Source: Pelobates cultripes
Taxonomy: Eukaryota > Chordata > Amphibia > Anura > Pelobatidae
Length of the DNA stretch: 64,000 bases
Reading direction: 5' to 3'
Assembly: GCA_933207985.1 (NCBI GenBank)
Contig: OW240912.1
Location: forward strand, 109,971,584 to 110,035,583
How positions within the stretch are numbered: position 1 is the first letter of the stretch; the number at the start of each line of letters is the position of its first letter. The notes beneath the pieces were generated by a model. That model did not search any database and was not told the origin of the DNA. It saw only the letters and a program-made list of their open reading frames with translations. Position numbers and translations under genes: made by a program. Of this stretch, positions 11,038 to 20,245 are shown piece by piece.

Positions 11038-11811
11038 ATGGTTAAAAGAGAGAAGCAGCTATTGGTAAAATATAAAGGGAATGAAGAAGTAATTGTGTGA
11101 GAATCTCAAACAGCTGGAGGAGCATGCTATATATTTAGGGGGAGCCTAGGTGGGTAGTGCTGAGGAAAAATGCAGAGCTTGAGTATTGTATATGTGAGAT
11201 TTTATTGCGAAACAGCAGGAGTGTCATCAGGAAGGGGCATGCTGAGCAGCACTGGGGACTTTGCCCTGCAGTAGATTACAAGTTATACTTTATTTTAAAT
11301 CCTTTTTTTTCTCCTTATCATTAAGATTTAATCTAAATTGAAAAATGAGTCTTTGTGGGCTTAAATATAAAGTGAAATTCTAGGACAAACTTCTAAAAGA
11401 TGAAGTCACTATTAAAACAATGAAATAGTCTTGTTGATAAACTCTAACTCCTTCATAATAAAAGAAGTACTTGGACACTACAGGATGAATGGCAGAAAAA
11501 AAACCAATACCAATATCTGCACAGCAGTTTCCATGCCTTTAAAAGGGACTTTCACTACACTGGGATTTAATCCATTGAATAATACATTGAAATCACTTGT
11601 AACATGTTTTATTGAAATCACTTAGAACTTGTTTTATTTTTTCAGAATATGCTTGATTTTCTTTGAAAAGTTTTAATATAATTTGATATATAAAATAATT
11701 TATCAAATTACATCACAATGCAATTTTGATAAAGCCTCGCCACTGGAAACTTTGTAAAGGAAGAGTAGAAATTGAAACATTCTTCTCTCTATGCTTTCTC
11801 TATGCTGACTG
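11038..11811. other. Non-coding DNA between the LTR and the Ngaro element
   Basis: Moderately AT-rich unique-looking sequence with no recognisable gene. The frame at 11431-11625 has no identifiable domain. Confidence 0.5.
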
Positions 11812-12190
11812 TCATGACATGTGCACAGTCGTTATTCGGCATGTGCTAAAACCTTAATAAAATAACTCTGTGACACCATTTCTGTTGGAGTATAAAGTCC
11901 ACAGCTTTATTAAAAATTTTAATTCAACAATTTAACAATTTAGGATCATTGTCACAAGTATTAATTATGTCCGACCTTCTTGCCCAATACCCCCGACAAT
12001 GACCCTACCAAATAACATTAATAAAACATTCCAATAATACATAGTTTGTGTAATATATGTTTAAATATCAGCCACCAGCGAGCTAGAACCTACAAGCCAT
12101 TTTCCACTCCGGCATAGTCCAGCCTAGACCTTGGCCTGCCCACTTCCTATTCCACCCAAATCCTCTTTAACCCAGGCCCTATTCCCGCCG
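11812..12190 (-). repeat. Ngaro split direct repeat B2 (3' end of element)
   Basis: It is homologous to B1 from TCATGACATGTGCACAGTCG to CCCAGGCCCTATTCC, with a shorter central segment. It is followed by about 63 unique bases (12191-12253) before A2. The outer boundary near 11812 is set by the end of similarity to B1. Confidence 0.85.
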
Positions 12191-12253
12191 CTGTGACCAA
12201 ACGGGAAACTACCTACCAAACAAGACAACCGAACACAAAGGGAGGGTGGGAGG

Positions 12254-12443
12254 GACAAGTATCAAGTAAGTGTAATTTTGATTAAAAAGGCCAGCTCACC
12301 AAATTGGCTGTTATTTAAACCCTTATTCTCCTCCCCCCCCTGTCCAGACATTACTTTTCCACACCCCTTGACCTTAACTTCACCTGCCAACTCTCTGGCC
12401 CTGTCAAGGCCCACTCCCCTCCTGTGCTGCTCCATGGGCTTCA
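12254..12443 (-). repeat. Ngaro split direct repeat A2
   Basis: Second copy of A1, sitting between B1 and B2. Only scattered substitutions separate it from A1, such as GTGTAATTTTG against GTGTGATTTTG and TGTGCTGCTCC against TGTGTTGCTCC. This implies limited age or common replication. Confidence 0.88.
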
Positions 12444-12876
12444 TGACATGTGCACAGTCGTTATTCGGCATGTGCTAAAACCTTAATAAAATAACTCTGT
12501 GACACCATTTCTGTTGGAGTATAAAGTCCACAGCTTTATTAAAAATTTTAATTCAACAATTTAACAATTTAGGGTCATTGTCACAAGTATTAATTATGTC
12601 CGACCTTCTTGCCCAATACCCCTGACAATGACCCTACCAAATAACATAATAAAACATTCCAATAATACATAACGTTTAACCCATGGCCTACCAAAGAGGC
12701 CCCATAACCATATGTTTAACTGTAGGGGTGTACCCAGACACCCCTACACCCCCAGATTCGTAGCCACCAGCTAGAACCTACAAACCATTTTCCACTCCGG
12801 CATAGTCCAGCCTAGACCTTGGCCTGCCCACTTCCTATTCCACCTAAATCCTCTTTAACCCAGGCCCTATTCCGCC
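12441..12876 (-). repeat. Ngaro split direct repeat B1
   Basis: It shares TGACATGTGCACAGTCGTTA and about 220 following bases with B2. It then carries an extra stretch (about 12671-12765, including a TAGGGGTGT / ACACCCCTA hairpin) where B2 has a shorter unrelated segment. Homology resumes at CCACCAG. The 3' end of the hydrolase frame overlaps it. Confidence 0.85.
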
Positions 12877-13526
12877 ACAGCACATGACTTGACCCCCTCA
12901 AGAACACGAGCGACCCCCACCACACAAAAACAGGGCCTGTGCAATACCATCCTGAAAACCCAAAGTAAATCCGATCCCACGTCGGATAGATGAACCCCAT
13001 CCTTCCTAAAATACCCGGGCAGCATACATTCCAACTCCTTGTGACGCACAACTACACCACCCATCCGCCTCACGAAAACCGCCATGGTCTTATTGACCTT
13101 ACCCCTACTTCGCGCTATCGCAGCCGAATCCCTGGCGTGTCTCCAATTAAAGCGAGGCACCATTTCGGACCAGACCACTACCACGCCAGGAACCAGCTTA
13201 CGTAGCTGATCCAGATCCCTCTTCATCCTCCTCAACAGTTCCCGCTGCGGGATCAAGCCTAAATCGTTCCCCCCACCATGAACCAGAATTACGTTAGGGA
13301 CTGACCCCCATGCCAGTCTATTGAACAGTTCCTTACTGATGCTCTGCCAACCGAAACCCCGGAAAGCCAACCAAGTGAGAACCACCGCCTCCACCGGGAA
13401 GCCCAGTTGTGCTCCGTCTCTTCTCATCGCGGCCCTCCTCCGCGCCCAATAAACGTAGGAATGTCCGATCAGCCATACCAAACGACCTAAAAGAAATAGA
13501 ACAGTGAACAGCAGAGCCCTTAACAC
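12867..13526 (-). pseudogene. Ngaro SGNH hydrolase domain
   Basis: Open for 219 codons from a GTG, 10 bases after the recombinase stop and in a different frame. SGNH hydrolase blocks are visible: block I with the nucleophile Ser23 (LIGHSYVYWARR), block III with Asn87 (LVHGGGNDLG), and block V Asp176/His179 (KDGVHLSDVG). These are the catalytic Ser, Asn, Asp and His of a GDSL/SGNH esterase. Such a domain after the recombinase is a known trait of fish and frog Ngaro elements; its role in the life cycle is not established. There is no ATG before the catalytic Ser. A pyrimidine-rich tract ending in AG (TTCTATTTCTTTTAG) lies inside the first codons, so it may be joined by splicing. The frame is intact and ends inside B1. 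Confidence 0.82.
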
Positions 13527-13536
13527 CAGTCCCCTA

Positions 13537-14440
13537 TTACACCAACTTGTCCGGTCTAACGTATGAGCGGAACCGAATGGACTCCCATCTTCCTATCTGT
13601 TTGATCCGCTCGTCTCCCAGACCTAACCGAGCCGCCTCCGTTGCGGCCCCAATTCTAAACGAATGTGTCCCGAAATGCATGGGTTCCATGCCCAGCTTAC
13701 CCAATCCTGCACGAAATATCTTAACGAACTGAAAACGGGACAAAGCCTTACCGTCAGCATGGATGAAGAAACAGCCTTCCTTCTCGGGGCGGACTTCCAA
13801 GAATTCGGCACCACAAGCCACTGGGCAAACCCTAGACCCTGGCAATTTGAACAATGTTACCAAGCTTCCTTTGCCGAATATGTCCGTCTTTGAGCGGCAC
13901 AACTTGACCTGTACCTTATCTTCACCAATGGTCACATCCCCCAACCGAATCCCACCAACCCCTGCTTTGTTGGTGCTAAGCAGCCCCAATACGGAATGCC
14001 CCGAAGAATGCCCAGACAAACGCCCCGGAAAACAACACAACTTCATATTTGGAATAACATAATGCCGGTAGAACCTCCACTAGTCCTTGCAGCACCGCGA
14101 ATAACACTGGCCTCCTCGTATCCACCGATTTCTTACCCCTCCGAAAACCTCTTATGGCTTGCCTGACCAAGAAATGTTTCGTTATATCCTCCCATCCATT
14201 AAACTTAAATAGGAAGGCCAACGCCGACATGTGCCTGTCAACCATAGCTGGTGAAGCCTTCCTGGAAAATAGTCGACACAGTACCCATAACAGTATATCT
14301 AACCGATGTTCCTCTGAACAGTCCCCTCCCATTCGTGCCAAACCTTCACATATGCCGCCCAGGTGCCCAGTGCCAGGGAATTCTTTATGAACTCCCCAAG
14401 CATGATGTCCCGAGCTGCCACATTTCTGCCGGACATGCAA
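13537..14440 (-). pseudogene. Ngaro tyrosine recombinase (frameshifted)
   Basis: It lies in at least two frames. The N-terminal core (14440-13976) has helices such as FSRKASPAMVDRHMSALAFL and ends in the first catalytic Arg box (FFGAFRIG). The C-terminal half (14046-13537) has LGDVTIGEDKVQVKLCRSKT, then HFGTHSFRIGAAT (the H-x-x-R box), GRWESIRFRSYVRP (the catalytic Tyr) and a stop. The frame changes about 13981-13986, immediately after the first Arg box, and looks like a 2-base loss. A further shift near 14300-14340 separates it from the linker after RNase H. The protein would integrate a circular DNA intermediate by strand exchange, which is why no target duplication forms. All four RHRY residues are encoded, but not in one frame. 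Confidence 0.85.
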
Positions 14441-14894
14441 ATCCTTCCTCTTGTGCCTCCGGCGCTGCTTCCCGAAAACGTTCCCACTGTGAACGAGAAA
14501 GCACGTCAGCCACTATATTCAAGAAACCTGGAACATGCCTTGCCCTGAACACTATATTGCTAGACATACATAAAAGTACCAAGTGCCTTAATAACCGTAT
14601 CACTGCAGGAGATGATGCCGACAACCCATTGATAGCCTGGACCACTGCCATGTTATCTGAGTAAAATACTACATTTTTGTTTGCGAGCTGCTTTCCCCAT
14701 AACGCCACCGCTACTACCACCGGGAAAAATTCTAGGAACGCGAGGTTCCTTATCAGCGAGCTCGTCTTCCACTCCGCCGGCCACTCCTCGGCGTACCATT
14801 GCCCCGCTAAATAAGCCCCAATCCCCACGCTCCCGGAGGTGTCTGTAAACAAGCCTATGTCCTTGCAGGAAACTCCCGGCTCCCGAAAAAACAC
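14385..14894 (-). pseudogene. Ngaro RNase H domain
   Basis: The frame begins at a GTG that overlaps the stop of the previous frame. It lacks the RT that should precede it. After VFFREPGVSCKDIG comes the RNase H fold: catalytic Asp in GLFTDTSGSVGIGAYLAG, Glu in FLEFFPVVVAVALWG, Asp in VVFYSDNMAVVQAIN, and the final Asp in PGFLNIVADVLSR. All four acidic residues are present. It would degrade the RNA strand of the RNA/DNA hybrid during reverse transcription. The C-terminus runs out of frame at about 14385-14440, where the recombinase N-terminus continues in another frame. Homology to the DIRS/Ngaro RT-RH region is clear. Confidence 0.82.
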
Positions 14895-16096
14895 TATAAG
14901 TGATGTATCAGGTGAAATTTCCCTTCCTCCTTTTTAGGGACCACCCCCAGCGGAGACACCCTTAAATCTTCTATCGGCGGGGACGGAAACGGCCCCGCCA
15001 TCCTCCCCATCTGGACTTCCTTCATTAATTTTTCCCACACTACCCCCGGGTGGTCCCGGACTGATTTAAGGTTTGCACACATGGTTCCCGGACCTTTGAC
15101 CTTGAATGGGATAACAAAACCCTCTGTAAACCCCCGCCATAAGAACCTCGCCTCTTCCTGATTACCGTACTGCCTTAACCACGGCAGCATCGCGCCGACC
15201 TTCACCGGCGACGTTCCCAGTCGCCACTGCCGTGGCTGTTGTCCCTGCTGCACCCCCAAAGTTAGATTTTCCTTTCTTAAAACACCTGTTGACTCCATGA
15301 TTTCCCCCGCATCCGGAACATTCATGTTTAAATCTACACGATGCCCCCCATTTGCACTGCCTTCGTTGAACAGCCAACAGAACCCCTTCTTCTGTCCGGC
15401 CGGTACAGCGCTTCCCGTGGCCGTACCGGCCGTCCCTTGAAAGGGCGCATTTTTCTGGGCCATCATTATTCTCATCCATAAAGGCAGGTCCATCTGATCC
15501 CACCTCATACTCGGATTCGCTGCCAACCGTTGGCGGAATTGTTTGTCGTACCGCCACCATGGTAATCCCCCATAAGTCCTGTAAGCGTCCCCTATCCCGT
15601 CCAAATAATAAAACAGCTGCGAACATCGTTCTGGGTGCTTTTCCCCGACTACGCTCGCCAAAATACAGAAGGCTCTGAGCCAATTCCCAAAAGTCTTGGG
15701 TATCTTCCGATACCGCCGCTTTTTCTCCTCTTCTTCTTTTTTAGCGTCCTTCTTATCCTCTTCCTTCAAGTCGAGAAATCCCTCGAGTGGAAGTAAGGAG
15801 AAGATTTCCATGAATTCCCCTTTCCCAATTTTTTCTTTTACCTCCGCTTTCAGGTGACATCCTAGTGGTCCCGCGAAGGACACATGCACGTTTTGCTGTG
15901 CCACGTCCGCTATCTCACCACCCCCGACCACCTGTTGGCCAGACCCGACTGCCTTTCCGGTTCCCGACTCACCGTCCCCCGTTTCGACGGCACCCGACTT
16001 GTGTGTCACCATCCTCTCCGCCCCTTGTTCTTTATCTCCCCCGTCCTCTGGCGACCATACCCTACCAAACTGCGGGGTTGACCCCTCATCTCCCAC
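14894..16096 (-). pseudogene. Ngaro gag C-terminal part joined to truncated reverse transcriptase
   Basis: Open for 400 codons in the frame of the preceding segment. It has a Lys/Glu-rich stretch, then a conserved-looking region with FGNWLRAFCILASVVGEKHP and a Trp-rich YGGLPWWRYDKQFRQRL. The C-terminal half carries WLRQYG..EEARFLWRGFTEGFVIPF and SPLGVVPKKEEGKFHLIHHL, the first block of a DIRS/Ngaro reverse transcriptase. It then stops at TAG (14896-14894). Fingers, palm (the YVDD region) and thumb are absent. A Cys/His cluster that should belong to this protein lies in another frame at 15264-15356 (C-x5-C-x5-C then C-x2-C-x4-H-x4-C). That implies a frameshift before it and a compensating one after it. 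Confidence 0.75.
15264..15356 (-). pseudogene. Ngaro gag zinc-binding segment in shifted frame
   Basis: In the frame open from 15683 to 15162, residues 110-140 read as a Cys/His-rich zinc-binding motif: C-K-W-G-A-S-C, then H-E-C, then S-G-C-G-G-N-H and a final Cys before FKKGK. The frame before about 15380 (ending FCWLFNEG) and after about 15240 (WRLGTSPVKVG) is a different one. Two small indels must therefore bracket this motif. CCCH plus knuckle-like clusters at this place are typical of Ngaro/DIRS gag-like proteins. Confidence 0.6.
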
Positions 16097-17433
16097 CTAG
16101 GAGTTAATGAAAGATTTTAAGCAACCCAATAAGGACCCAGTGTGTGGTGTACTTCGTGACTCACCGCCAGTGCCCCCGACCGTGGCCGGCCGCAGGGTTG
16201 CTGTCCTTCCGTCCGCCATTTCAGGCTCCGGAGACTCCTGTTGCCGCCGACTCCTTTCCACCTGGCCTCTCCTCGGGACCGTAGGTGTCACGCTCCTCGA
16301 CCTGCCGGGAAAATATAACCTGGGTAGTCTGTCCACGTGTTGTCCTACCCGCCTTTCCTCCCGGCGTTCCTTCCTCCTGTCACTATCGCTACGCTGTCTC
16401 GCTGCCTGACCGTCCCGGCCGTAAGACCTCCTCTGCTGGTCCTTTAAACTCCTGCCCGATGAACTGGAAGCACTGCGCCTACATCTTAGCCTCCGTTCCC
16501 TGGTGCATGACCTCTGCCTGCTCCAGTGGCTCCTGGACTGGCTCCTGTCCCTGCTCCTCCCCTGCTCTGCTGACCTCCTCTGGGTGCTGCTCCTGTCCCC
16601 TTCACTGCGCCGCTCGCTACTCACTCCTCGCCTCCTGGCCCAGCTCCTGTCCTGATGCGCCTGAGAGCGGCCCATAGGGGGCTCCCGCTCGCCTCTGACC
16701 CCTCTGCATGTCTCCTTCCTCCTCAGCCCCTGCGGCTCCTCCATGTCCCTGCAACCTCCTGTCGCTGACCTGCCGTCTCCTCTCCTCTCATCCCGGCAAC
16801 TTCCTGAGGGCAGGGATTCACCCCCCCTCGCAATTCCCGTCTGCCCGGAGACGCTGCTGCCCCTGTCACCGCTACCTGTCCTGGACCTATTCCCTGTGAG
16901 GGTTAAGCCCGTCCCTGACCTGCCATCTGCCTCTCCACCTGTCACCTGAGGGGGCGCTGGCGTCGAGCTGTCCTCAAGCACCCCATCCTCCTGCCCCTCA
17001 GTATCGCCACTAGGGGCGGACTCACCGGGGCGCTGAAGTTCCGGACCGTCACGGCCCTGCTGCCTGGCTGCCATCCCAGCTGTACAGGATCCAGCCGTGT
17101 CCTTCTGCCTCCCGCCCGCAGACTTGCGGCGGGGCCTTCTCCCACCGGCGGGCTTCCGACTAGCGCCCGCCCGGCGCACTCCGACTCTTGAGGCCGTCCT
17201 TCCGCCTGGGCCGCCTTTTCCCCACTTTGCGGCCCTGGACTCCTCCTCGCCGCTGGCGGTGCTCCCGGGCTGAGTCGTTGGGGCAGACGTGCCCTCCTGG
17301 TCGGCCTCCTCTCCGACACCGCAGTGGGGGGAGCAGACGTGCTCGGGACCCCCAGTTGATCCTGCAGCCACGCCATCCCCTTCTCTTCCACCATTCTTCT
17401 CACACCAGCCAAGATTTCTTCGGCAGAAGCCAT
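16097..17433 (-). pseudogene. Ngaro gag-like ORF, N-terminal part
   Basis: The likely start is the ATG at 17433, giving MASAEEILAGVRRMVEEKG, a short helical N-terminus. It is followed by a Pro/Arg/Ser-rich disordered stretch. That frame stays open to 16942, but the rest of the protein is in a second frame, so a frameshift lies between about 17300 and 16942. The second frame is extremely Arg/Ser-rich (RS and RD repeats around 16400-16700), consistent with a nucleic-acid-binding structural protein. It ends at a TAG (16099-16097), and the frame continues directly in the next segment, so this looks like a nonsense mutation. The function (structural protein of the retrotransposition particle) follows from position in the element; sequence identity of such regions is always low. 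Confidence 0.6.
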
Positions 17434-17465
17434 CCCTGCAAGAAAAAGAACAGACCACACAAACC

Positions 17466-17656
17466 TGACAAGTATCAAGTAAGTGTGATTTTGATTAAAA
17501 AGGCCAGCTCACCAAATTGGCTGTTATTTAAACCCTTATTCTCCTCCCCCCCCTGTCCAGACATTACTTTTCCACACCCCTTGACCTTAACTTCACCTGC
17601 CAACTCTCTGGCCCTGTCAAGGCCCACTCCCCTCCTGTGTTGCTCCATGGGCTTCA
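17466..17656 (-). repeat. Ngaro split direct repeat A1
   Basis: It matches A2 (12254-12443) nearly base for base. The match runs from GACAAGTATCAAGTAAGTGT on the + strand to TGCTCCATGGGCTTCA. On the element strand it is the 5' end and should carry the promoter and leader; the likely gag start lies just inside it (17433). Confidence 0.88.
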
Positions 17657-18049
17657 GGTGCAAAGGACAGACCTTATAACAATGATTCATTCAGTTGCAG
17701 GTTCAAGAGGTGTGGATTTCTAGATTTAATGTAAATCTAGTCAGACACATATTTGTAAGTTATGGTGATATGTAAACAAAATATGAAAAAAATCTGGGAA
17801 ATGACAGTTCCTCTATAAGTGCATTGGGTGTAGAATTGTTAAGATTTGCATCCTAAGCAGCATCTCCACACATGATCGCTTTCAGGGAGAATTGTCTGCA
17901 AGTCTTACTATCTATGATAGTAGTGAAGGTAAGAATGGGGCATCCCTGCAGTGTGTAATCTGCTCTTTTTAAAGATTGATTAAACTTTCTTAGTCATACA
18001 GTCAGAAAGGGAGACACTATGTCTAACTTACTGTGTTCATGTGGGCAGT
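17657..18049. other. Non-coding DNA
   Basis: Unremarkable sequence after the 5' end of the Ngaro element; no gene or repeat recognised. Confidence 0.5.
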
Positions 18050-18215
18050 CAACACATTGTTAAACACAGATCTGCACACACCAGTCAAGCCATAAGCCTT
18101 GCTTTTCCCACAGAACTCTCAAATTTGCAGTGATGCTACTACTGCAAGGGATTCTGGGTGGGCAGATGCAAATGAGTTTGATCTTTTTGCTTCATTGTTC
18201 CATTTTAAACATGTG
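18050..18215 (+). repeat. Dispersed repeat, copy 1 of a ~170-bp local duplication
   Basis: It starts near CACATTGTTAAACACAGATC and includes GCCATAAGCCTTGC, GGGATTCTGGGTGGGC and CCATTTTAAACATG. A second copy in the same orientation is at 18449-18622, with small indels. It contains the octamer-like ATGCAAAT. Confidence 0.65.
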
Positions 18216-18448
18216 TTCCTTAAAGTGTATGTCTGCTGTGTACAACAGCTTTAAAACACAACACAGGAAGAGGTGCAAAGCCAAATAACCATTCATGGAC
18301 AGTTGATTCCATTTTAATGCAACTCATCAGCATTAGGTTGGTTACAGGCTTGCTATTAAGGCTTGGCGTTACTTGTGGAGCACAAACCAAGAAAGTTATG
18401 GTGGGGGAAATAAGTGATTGAAACCCCCTTCCACCTGACATCAGTGGA

Positions 18449-18622
18449 TAGTCAATACATTGTTAAACACAGATCTGCACACCAGTCAAGCCATAAGACT
18501 TGCTTTTCCCACAGAAATCTCAGCTTTGCAGTGATGTTACTACCACAAGGGATTCTGGGTGGGCGTATGCAAATGTGTTCTGCAAGGAATCACATTTTTG
18601 CCTAGAGGTTCCATTTTAAACA
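18449..18622 (+). repeat. Dispersed repeat, copy 2 of the local duplication
   Basis: It matches 18050-18215 in the same orientation. Differences include a CA-repeat contraction and an added segment near AATGTGTTCTGCAAGG. Duplication or two independent insertions of the same family would both explain the pair. Confidence 0.65.
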
Positions 18623-18804
18623 TGAATGTGAGAGTAGAATCCAATCTAGTTACTGTTCTTAGTCCCTCTAACATTCCAATCCACCTCCCTTAGTTTAGAC
18701 AATTAATCGTGTGAATGTTTATTGGTAGGTATATTGACTGTTATAATCATTCCAACTGATCTTAACTACTACCCTTAAATAACGTTAACCCCAAGTGTAT
18801 ATGC

Positions 18805-18850
18805 ATGTGTGTGTGTGTGTATCTGTGTGTATCTATATATATATATATAG
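18805..18850. repeat. TG / TA microsatellite
   Basis: A (TG)n run passes into TATCTGTGTGTATC and then (TA)n. It abuts the 3' end of the Penelope-like fragment. Confidence 0.85.
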
Positions 18851-19361
18851 ATTGGATTAGCCGTAATAGTCCAGTGGAAAAGATGCCAAAATACCAGAGT
18901 ACTACAGAATGCAATGATACCTTTTTTTATTGGACTAAAATAAGACAAGTTTTCGAGAGTTTTCCTTTCTTCCTCAGGTCTAAAGCAATACTGATCAATC
19001 TGATAGAGTTTGACACTTAAAACAACTGATCTTAGAAAAGGGGAGGGAGGGGAGGTGCAATATCCATTTTTTTTTCCTTGTAGTTCTTGATTGAGTGTCT
19101 GTTTAGGTTTATTCTGAGATGCAGTTTAAAGCCAGTTTCTCCAATGTAGCAACCTTTGTCACACACTGTACACTGTATCATGTACACCACATTTGCAGAT
19201 GTGCATGAATATGATCCCTTAATGTTGTATGATTTGTTATTGTGTCTGGCTATGTTATTGCCGCATATATGTTGACACAGTTTGCAGAGTGATTTGTTGA
19301 ATCGTACAGTGCCATTCTGTGTGAGCTCTTGTTCTGTGGTCAATTTGTGTCTAGTCAGCAT
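18851..19361 (-). pseudogene. Penelope-like retroelement, 3' end with GIY-YIG endonuclease
   Basis: On the minus strand, 19361-19032 encodes 109 residues with a Cys/His cluster (residues 26-33: C-K-L-C-Q-H-I-C). The GIY-YIG nuclease core follows: NVVYMIQC (residues 58-64), CYIGET (71-76) and LRINLNRHS (82-90), which carries the catalytic Arg. This is the C-terminal domain of Penelope-like elements, which nicks target DNA for priming. Downstream lies the typical tail: CTGAGGAAGAAAGG, AAACTCTCGAAAACTTGTCT, a TTAGTCCAATAAAAA segment, and an end in GGCTAATCCAATC next to (TA)n. The reverse transcriptase is missing, so it is a 5'-truncated copy. Confidence 0.82.
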
Positions 19362-19465
19362 AGATAAAGGAAATACTACACATTAAATTCATTAATTTCA
19401 TAGTGTGATGACATATTTTATTGTTACATGTTAAGTAACACATGCAGCATGCTAATATCTTAAAG

Positions 19466-19640
19466 TTAAAGGACCACTATAGTGCCAGGAAAACATACTC
19501 ATTTTTCTGGCACTATAGTGCCCTGAGGGTGCCCCTCCTGCCAGGCTCTAGGGTGAGAAAGGGGTTAAACTTACCTCTTTCTCCAGCGCCGGGCTGGGGA
19601 CTCTCCTCCTCCTCTCCGCCTCCTCGGCTGAATGCGCATA
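19466..19640. repeat. TTAA element, truncated left half
   Basis: It begins TTAAAGGACCACTATAGTGC with the AGTGCCAGGAAAACA / CTGGCACTATAG hairpin. It runs through GGGGTTAAACTTACCTC and the GC-rich module CTCCAGCGCCGGGC, and stops after CTGAATGCGCA. It equals the left ~170 bp of the full copy at 31879-32354. Confidence 0.7.
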
Positions 19641-19849
19641 TTTTAATAATGAGTAGGATATGGGACCAATTCATCACAAGCAGTATTGCTGGTACATTTT
19701 AATATAGTTACAAAATCAAGATGAGCTATAGTTTGGATTTCAACATTATTTTCACAGAAACATGAATAAAAAAATAGAAATGAGAAAAAGAATTCAAAAA
19801 TTACTGTTGCTCAAGTAGGACTTTGGAAAACAATAATTCTTAAAAATCA

Positions 19850-20245
19850 TGTTTCTGTATTTCTCCCAGAATTCCCAGCAGAATATGCAAATGAGCACAG
19901 ACAGGCATCAAGCTTCACACTTGTTTCTCAAATCTTTTAGAAACTACTGTTGTGGGTGTTTTATCCTGTTCGGTCTCACCACAAGGTAATTAGTACTATA
20001 CTATATGTTGACAGAAAGACTTCATCTCCTAGACCAGAACTAATGCATGCTGACCCAAAAGTTTGAATTTGTATAGTTTGTATTTAATATCTGCCATTTT
20101 GGATCATAATACATGCTTTGGCTAAAAAAACTATATATAAAACAATACTCCATTGCTTAGGGTCACTGTAGAATTGCAAATGAAGCTTGCAACACAGTGA
20201 CTATCTGGGCTCATTTGCATGTTGAGCTGGGAAGTCTGGGAGAGT
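19850..20245. repeat. Inverted-repeat element with paired ATGCAAAT octamers
   Basis: The left end has TTCTCCCAGAATTCCCAGC, then ATATGCAAATGAGC. The right end (about 20205-20245) has GGGCTCATTTGCAT, then GAGCTGGGAAGTCTGGGAGA, a diverged reverse complement. The spacing is about 330 bp. No coding content. It is probably a worn MITE. Confidence 0.5.

Larger units (their letters stand above)
11812..17656 (-). mobile_element. Ngaro (tyrosine-recombinase) retrotransposon, internally deleted
   Basis: Read on the minus strand, the order is A1 repeat (17656-17466), gag-like ORF, start of reverse transcriptase, RNase H, tyrosine recombinase, SGNH hydrolase, then B1 (12876-12441), A2 (12443-12254) and B2 (12190-11812). 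The A1 ... B1-A2-B2 split direct repeats, an RHRY tyrosine recombinase and a downstream SGNH hydrolase are the hallmarks of vertebrate Ngaro elements. The element has no integrase, no LTR pair and no clear target duplication, as expected for the group. It is inactive: the RT core is missing at 14894-14896, gag has an in-frame TAG, and at least five frameshifts are visible across gag, RNase H and the recombinase. Confidence 0.88.

Noticed and set aside
13547..17679. Plus-strand frames across the Ngaro element
   Set aside because: Shadows opposite the minus-strand gag, RNase H, recombinase and hydrolase regions, helped by high GC. None has domain features.
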